Shown one piece after another: positions 59,510 to 64,000 of a DNA stretch of 64,000 nucleotides. This DNA comes from Channallabes apus (lineage: Eukaryota > Chordata > Actinopteri > Siluriformes > Clariidae): NCBI GenBank assembly GCA_030522415.1, contig CM060121.1, forward strand, positions 21,436,642 to 21,500,641, in the 5' to 3' direction. The notes beneath the pieces were generated by a model. The model saw only the letters and a program-made list of their open reading frames with translations, searched no databases and had not been told where the DNA came from. The translations under genes were made by a program, and so were the position numbers. Position 1 is the first letter of the stretch. The number at the start of each line of letters is the position of its first letter.

Positions 59510-59949
59510 TCTTCAAGGAACAGTCTCCTCTTGTATTGTTTGCCCTCCTTCCAGCATGGATTGTTTTCCATCCAAACCACAAAGCCATTATAGGCCGACA
59601 CATTAGTGATATTGAAAAGTTTGTGAGGAAAAGTTGAAATCAGGACTTGATGTCATCCACTTGAGATATGGCATATCGCATTGACCCTGGGGTCATCCTG
59701 ACATTTTTACTTGGAAGCCGACCTCTACTCTCAGGTGGTGATGACATCCAGGAAAACAAAAAAAAAATTTTGACGAAAGGAGACCACAACTACAGCTGGC
59801 TCTTCTTTCTTATCAGTTTCAGAGTCTTCCACCTCTAGGTTGTACTCTGTGTCATCCTCAACCTCTGACACTTCCTCCTCTAAAGCCTCCTGATTGTCAA
59901 CCTGGTTTCTCTCCTTCTGATCACGGTCATTGTCAAAGATGAATTCCAC
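59510..59949 (-). pseudogene. piggyBac-family transposase fragments
   Basis: On the minus strand, 59949-59731 encodes an acidic stretch ('EEEVSEVEDDTEYNLEVED') like the amino end of piggyBac-derived proteins. 59650-59510 encodes 'ITNVSAYNGFVVWMENNP' and 'KRRLFLEEL', like the end of the catalytic region. The DDD core between them is deleted. Assigned from motif resemblance. Confidence 0.6.
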
Positions 59950-60434
59950 AGCTTTACGTACAGTATATCTCGTGGCTATTGTGCTGCTACAGACTGAACT
60001 GTATGAACTCTGTTTTATAAACTAATTGTAGTCTTACAATTTCCAGCAATTTCCAATGATCGGTCGTTCCATAAAACATACAAATTTGATAAAAATATTT
60101 AAAATTTGTTTCATGTGTTCAAATGCCATGTTTATGGAACCTCATGACAAACAGATGTAATTAAATGCACTTTTTAAAAGAGAGGAAACATGTCAATTGG
60201 ATTAACAATGTTAAATAAATGGTAAGCAATGTGTGGGGCCTCACTCTAGTTTTATATTCCCACCAGAGTGGCGCATAAGTGGCACATAAGTCAAATAAAA
60301 TCACCACATTTGGTGGGGGAAATTTTTTAATACTGCAGCACAACCATGACCATCTACACCAAGGAATCCGATAAAAAGTTTGACATTCACACACATGCTG
60401 CATGGTGTTAAAATGGGAGGGTTGCGGCATTTCA

Positions 60435-60539
60435 GTTTGTGCGGGCGGACAGGAACAACACCGCGAGCGGCAAGATAAAGGGAGGGGAAGTCGCGATCTA
60501 TGTCAACAAGTGGTGCAACCCTGGACACAGGGCAAAACC
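60435..60539 (+). pseudogene. LINE endonuclease fragment
   Basis: Reads 'ASGKIKGGEVAIYVNKW' and 'CNPGH', matching the endonuclease region at 63270-63460 and beyond. Cut by the hAT at 60540. Confidence 0.65.
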
Positions 60540-61552
60540 TAGGGTTGTGTACCGAACACCGGTGCCAAGACGGCACCGGTACCTATAGAACCGGTATGTA
60601 CCGGACCGAAACAGAACGCGAATTTCGGTGCCTCATTTCGGTGCCACTTAAATGCCTGAACTGTCGATTGAAATATTTGTTCTCTAGATTCATATATTTT
60701 TGTAGATTAATAGTTTATTAGATTAAATTAAAGAAATTAAAAGCACAAATCATCTGGAAATGAGAGACCATCTGACATGCGCGTGAATGCAGTAACTAAC
60801 GTTACACTCACTCTGACGGCAGCAGACGGTCTACCGATAGCTTAGCATGCTAAATTAAACAACTCTCGTTAAAATGCCTAAAACTAAACGGTCGAAAGTG
60901 TGGCTGTAGAAAGGAAAGGATTCCGACACCGCGACGTGCAGCGAATGTTTCACAGCAGTTGCGTGTAAAGGCGGAAACACGTCAAATCTAATGAAACATT
61001 CGAGGGCAGACGGAATAAAGTTAAAAGCAGAGGGAGGCACCGTATTTTCTTGCGGACAACAGCTGGCGCTATCAGTGTGGACGGTCTCAGTCCCAGTCAC
61101 ACCAACTGTAGCAAAAAGGAGTCACCGATTATGATGACGACAGCAGACTTTCCGCAGGTTAGTAGTAGGATAATGTAATGTTAATAGCAAAATGCAAATC
61201 TGCAAAAGAATTGCTAAAATTTGAAACTTACATGTTCATATATACTTTAAACTTTTAATATATTGTTCAATTTTAAGCATAAAATTTTTTTTTTTTTTTT
61301 TTTCAACAATATTTTTATTGATTTTAACAGGGATAAAACAGGGTAAACATGTAATATTTTAATACAGGTTTTATAATCCCCTTATAAACCCAGCATAAAA
61401 TTTTTTGTTCAATAAAAATTAATTCTTGAGTCATCCACTATAATTTTGTGGCTTAAAAGTATCGGTTCAGGCACCGTTTTGGCACCGGTACCGTTTTCAA
61501 AGTATCGATTTGGCACCGGTATCGAAAAAAACCCAAACGATACCCAACCCTA
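60540..61552. mobile_element. hAT-type non-autonomous element
   Basis: Begins 'tagggttgtgtaccgaacac' and ends 'gatacccaaccctta'-type sequence (…caacccta). Flanks 'gcaaaacc' (60532-60539) and 'gtaaaacc' (61553-61560) differ at one base. 'ggcaccggta' phrases occur at both ends. Confidence 0.85.
61291..61391 (-). mobile_element. Small poly(A) retroposed fragment in the hAT
   Basis: On minus it ends with an AATAAA signal ('aatcaataaaaatattgttg') and a poly(A) of about 20. A 15-bp duplication, 'agcataaaatttttt', lies at 61276-61290 and 61392-61406. Confidence 0.8.
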
Positions 61553-61560
61553 GTAAAACC

Positions 61561-62157
61561 TGTGCCAAGCTGTATGCTGATTGTATGGTCTGCTGTGGGG
61601 ACCCCTCAATGGCAGCAGCCGAATGGTTAACAACATCAACATTGTTCCTGTCTTAAAAAATCTAAATTGTCCCTATCTCCATCAAGATATAGGAGACCTC
61701 TGGAGGTGTTCAAACTGGTTAGGAGTAACGAGGAAATTACATTCAGGCAGAGACATGCGCAGAGGAGAGATGCTTTAGTAAGGTTGAGTGACACTGAGCA
61801 CATAAAAGATATTTTTGGATAAAAAGTTTCAATCTTTTTTACAGTTACCATGTGGTATTAAACTGATAGAAATGAACATTTCATATGCTGTCTCCATGAC
61901 TGTCTTTTTAGTAACACGGAAGATGCAGCTTTGAAACAATGATGATTCCTGAAACCATGATTAATCCTATTAGTTGTAATTTTTTGGGGGCCAGCTTTTA
62001 TACTTAGCGTTAATCAGCAATCAGCTTCTGGCGCTGCCACAGGTGGCTGCCTTCCAGAGCTGCTCTGCACTGTTTGGTTGTTTTTTTATTGCTTTTAAAG
62101 TATTTTAAGTCACTTTTTTTTGCACTTGTTGTTACAATTCCCTTTGTAATCGTACAC
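61561..62157. other. Unassigned sequence between hAT and Harbinger elements
   Basis: Possibly the continuation of the LINE or another broken transposon: a plus frame around 61680-61820 encodes 'YRRPLEVFKLVRSNEE'-like peptide, not recognised. Confidence 0.3.
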
Positions 62158-62160
62158 TAA

Positions 62161-63008
62161 GGCTGAATCCCATTTCTACCCCTTACCCCTACACATAGCC
62201 CTAACCCTCTGTTTGGCGTGTTCACGTGAAGGGGTAGGGGTGTCTCATTTCTCTTTTGGTTGGAGGGGTAAGGGGAAGGGCCAGATAGCCCTCCAAACGA
62301 AGATTTTTCGGGACCTCACTTCAAACGAAGGGCTAAGCGAACTTTTCAACATGGCTGCTCACTCGAGTAAGCAGAGACATAAATGTAAATTTTTGCCATA
62401 AATAAAGATTTTTATGACAAGTTTTCATTATATGTATATTACCTCTAGTCTTGTGTTTGTGTTTATGGTGATGTTCTGTAAAGAAACGTTTGCAAAAAAA
62501 TCGCTAAAGTTTGCTAGCGGATAGCACAGATTGCACGATATTACAAATATATATTTTTATGTCACATACACTTTACTGCTTGCTACAAACAAATATGAAA
62601 GTTCAGCACGGCTCACGGCAGTTTGCCGAGCATTTGATAACGCATTGTTTGTTTTGCTTACGGCTATATGTGTACATGTAAATCAACGGTGTTTACACTA
62701 TTCTTACTTATTGCAATGTGACCACAGTTTTGTAATTTATATTATGTATAGGGATGAAATACGGCGCAAAAAACTTTGGGAGTGAGTAATCTCTCCCTTA
62801 ATGCAATGTGTGATAAACATCGGCGCATGTCCTCTAACGTAACATTAGGAACCAGCGACAACTTATGATGACGTATAACAGTGTTGTAGTGGTGTCCCAT
62901 TTCTTAGGGGAAATATTTAAACCCTTCCCCTTTCCACTTCGTTTCAAGGGACAAGGGGAAGGGGCGAGGGGTAGGGGAAGGGGTAGAAAATAGAAATGGG
63001 ATTCAGCC
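62161..63008. mobile_element. Harbinger-type MITE with TAA target
   Basis: Begins 'ggctgaatcccatttctacc' and ends 'aatagaaatgggattcagcc', with TAA at 62158-62160 and 63009-63011. 848 bases, with repeated 'aaggggtaggg' near the ends. Confidence 0.9.
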
Positions 63009-63039
63009 TAAGTGTAACGATACAGATTTTTTTAAACCA

Positions 63040-63460
63040 TTCTGTTTTGTTATTATGGCTTTTGCATCACTTTCAACACGCTGGAGTATCATCATGGCGT
63101 AGACGCAACAAGCCTCTATTGTTTACACTGTTGAGTCTGTTGAGTCTCCAGCATAGCGGACGGCATGGACAATCTTCTGAAATTCCAAAAGAACTGAGAA
63201 GAAAATATTGGGGATGCAGAGCGGGGAAAACTATGGAAGAGAAGGTTTAGACCATATCTTCCGTCTATCGTTATGGGAAATGTAAGATCACTGGCTAACA
63301 AGATGGACAAACTTACAGCACTTATAAAGAATGAAAGGGTGTTTAAAGAATCATCGGGTATGTGCTTCACAGAAACATGGCTACCTGATAAAATACCGGA
63401 CTCTATTGACAGGAACTACATCGCGAGTGGCAAGATGAAGGGAGTGGAAGTCGCGATCTA
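63040..63460 (+). pseudogene. LINE endonuclease domain, 5' part of ORF2
   Basis: Reads 'GNVRSLANKMDKLTALIK' then 'SSGMCFTETWLPDKIPDS', the first blocks of an apurinic-type endonuclease (the N of GNVRSL and the E of FTETWL are the usual catalytic positions). The frame is cut at 63460 by a Tc1-like insertion. Confidence 0.8.
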
Positions 63461-64000
63461 TACTGTTTTCCAAATTATTACGCAAATGATATCTTTCTCT
63501 GATTTTCATAATTAGTAAATGCAAATGACAGTCAGTATAATTTCCTATTCATCAACTATTAGGGTATAATTTGAATTTTATTGAACAAACCTCCTAATGA
63601 TAATATTTATTAAAAAAAATAAATAAAATGAAAACGCACTGTTCCAAATTATTATGCACAACAGAGTTCAAACATTTTATAGGTTGTAAAGAACTGAAAA
63701 TAGGCTTTTGTTGAATTTGCAGCATTAGGAGGTCATATTTACTGAAGGAGGGGAGGATGGTGGCCACACCATGAGTTTCTCATCTTTTATGCCCACAGCA
63801 GCCAATGACATAGAGCTACAGTATTCTTTGCAGCATGAGATGGCGCCTTGTCGAGCATGAAGATGATTTTGCTATGGAAGGCACGGTTCTTCTTTTTGTA
63901 AGAAAGTGGTCAGTGAATATACTTTGCATTTTCACACCTTCAGGGACCCTACAGGGTCCTACCAGCTCTCTCCCCATGATTCCGGCCCAAAACATGACTC
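63461..64000 (-). mobile_element. Tc1/mariner-like element, truncated by the window edge
   Basis: Begins 'tactgttttccaaattatta' beside a TA target inside the LINE. Read on the minus strand, 64000-63730 encodes broken transposase pieces ('DKAPSHAAKNT'-like, carrying the second catalytic Asp) with stops. The rest lies outside the window. Confidence 0.7.

Noticed and set aside
27000..64000. A second Hox gene (group 9 or 10) or mir-196 in the 3' half
   Set aside because: No homeodomain-like frame and no recognisable mir-196 mature sequence was seen; the next Hox gene presumably lies beyond the right edge.

Overview
The window is vertebrate, almost certainly teleost, nuclear DNA. Two split homeobox genes and a large set of fish-type transposons support this: L2/CR1-like LINEs, tRNA-headed SINEs, Tc1/mariner, hAT, PIF/Harbinger, piggyBac and Gypsy. 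The two genes are an Evx-family gene (eve1 type, minus strand, coding exons 15492-15974 and 16169-16416) and, about 9.4 kb away in divergent orientation, hoxb13a (plus strand, exons 25769-26435 and 26714-26961). This matches the 5' end of the teleost HoxBa cluster, with an even-skipped-related gene upstream of the group-13 Hox gene. An otophysan such as a catfish is plausible from the repeat types, but that is a weak inference.

Layout. 1-9.6 kb: a broken Gypsy pol split by a LINE, an L2/CR1-like LINE split by a SINE and a hAT element, then a SINE and a solo LTR. 9.6-15.4 kb: mostly unrecognised AT-rich sequence with a few repeat tails. 15.5-18.6 kb: eve1, with a Tc1-like transposon in its first intron. 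18.1-28.2 kb: hoxb13a and its flanks, nearly free of recognisable transposons (one SINE). 28.2-35.5 kb: a foldback element, a SINE, microsatellites and a long-TIR transposon. 36-45.9 kb: a multi-level nest of transposons, including a non-autonomous LTR element with a 31-bp/30-bp tandem array. 46-49 kb: a hAT element carrying two tRNA-Glu-like sequences. 49.2-64 kb: more Harbinger, hAT, piggyBac, LINE and Tc1 remnants plus a second solo LTR. No coding Hox exon is seen between hoxb13a and the right edge.

Working together. The two homeobox genes are the only host genes I can support. They probably share intergenic cis-regulation, and the transposon-poor interval fits that, but this is inference. 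The rest is layered transposon history. Several insertions can be dated relative to each other because the matching empty site exists elsewhere in the same window. I found no prokaryotic features, CRISPR arrays or operons. I did not find a convincing new molecular system. The most unusual structures are the LTR element with the frame-cycling array, the tRNA-carrying hAT, the nested island, and the very short predicted coding part of eve1 exon 1.
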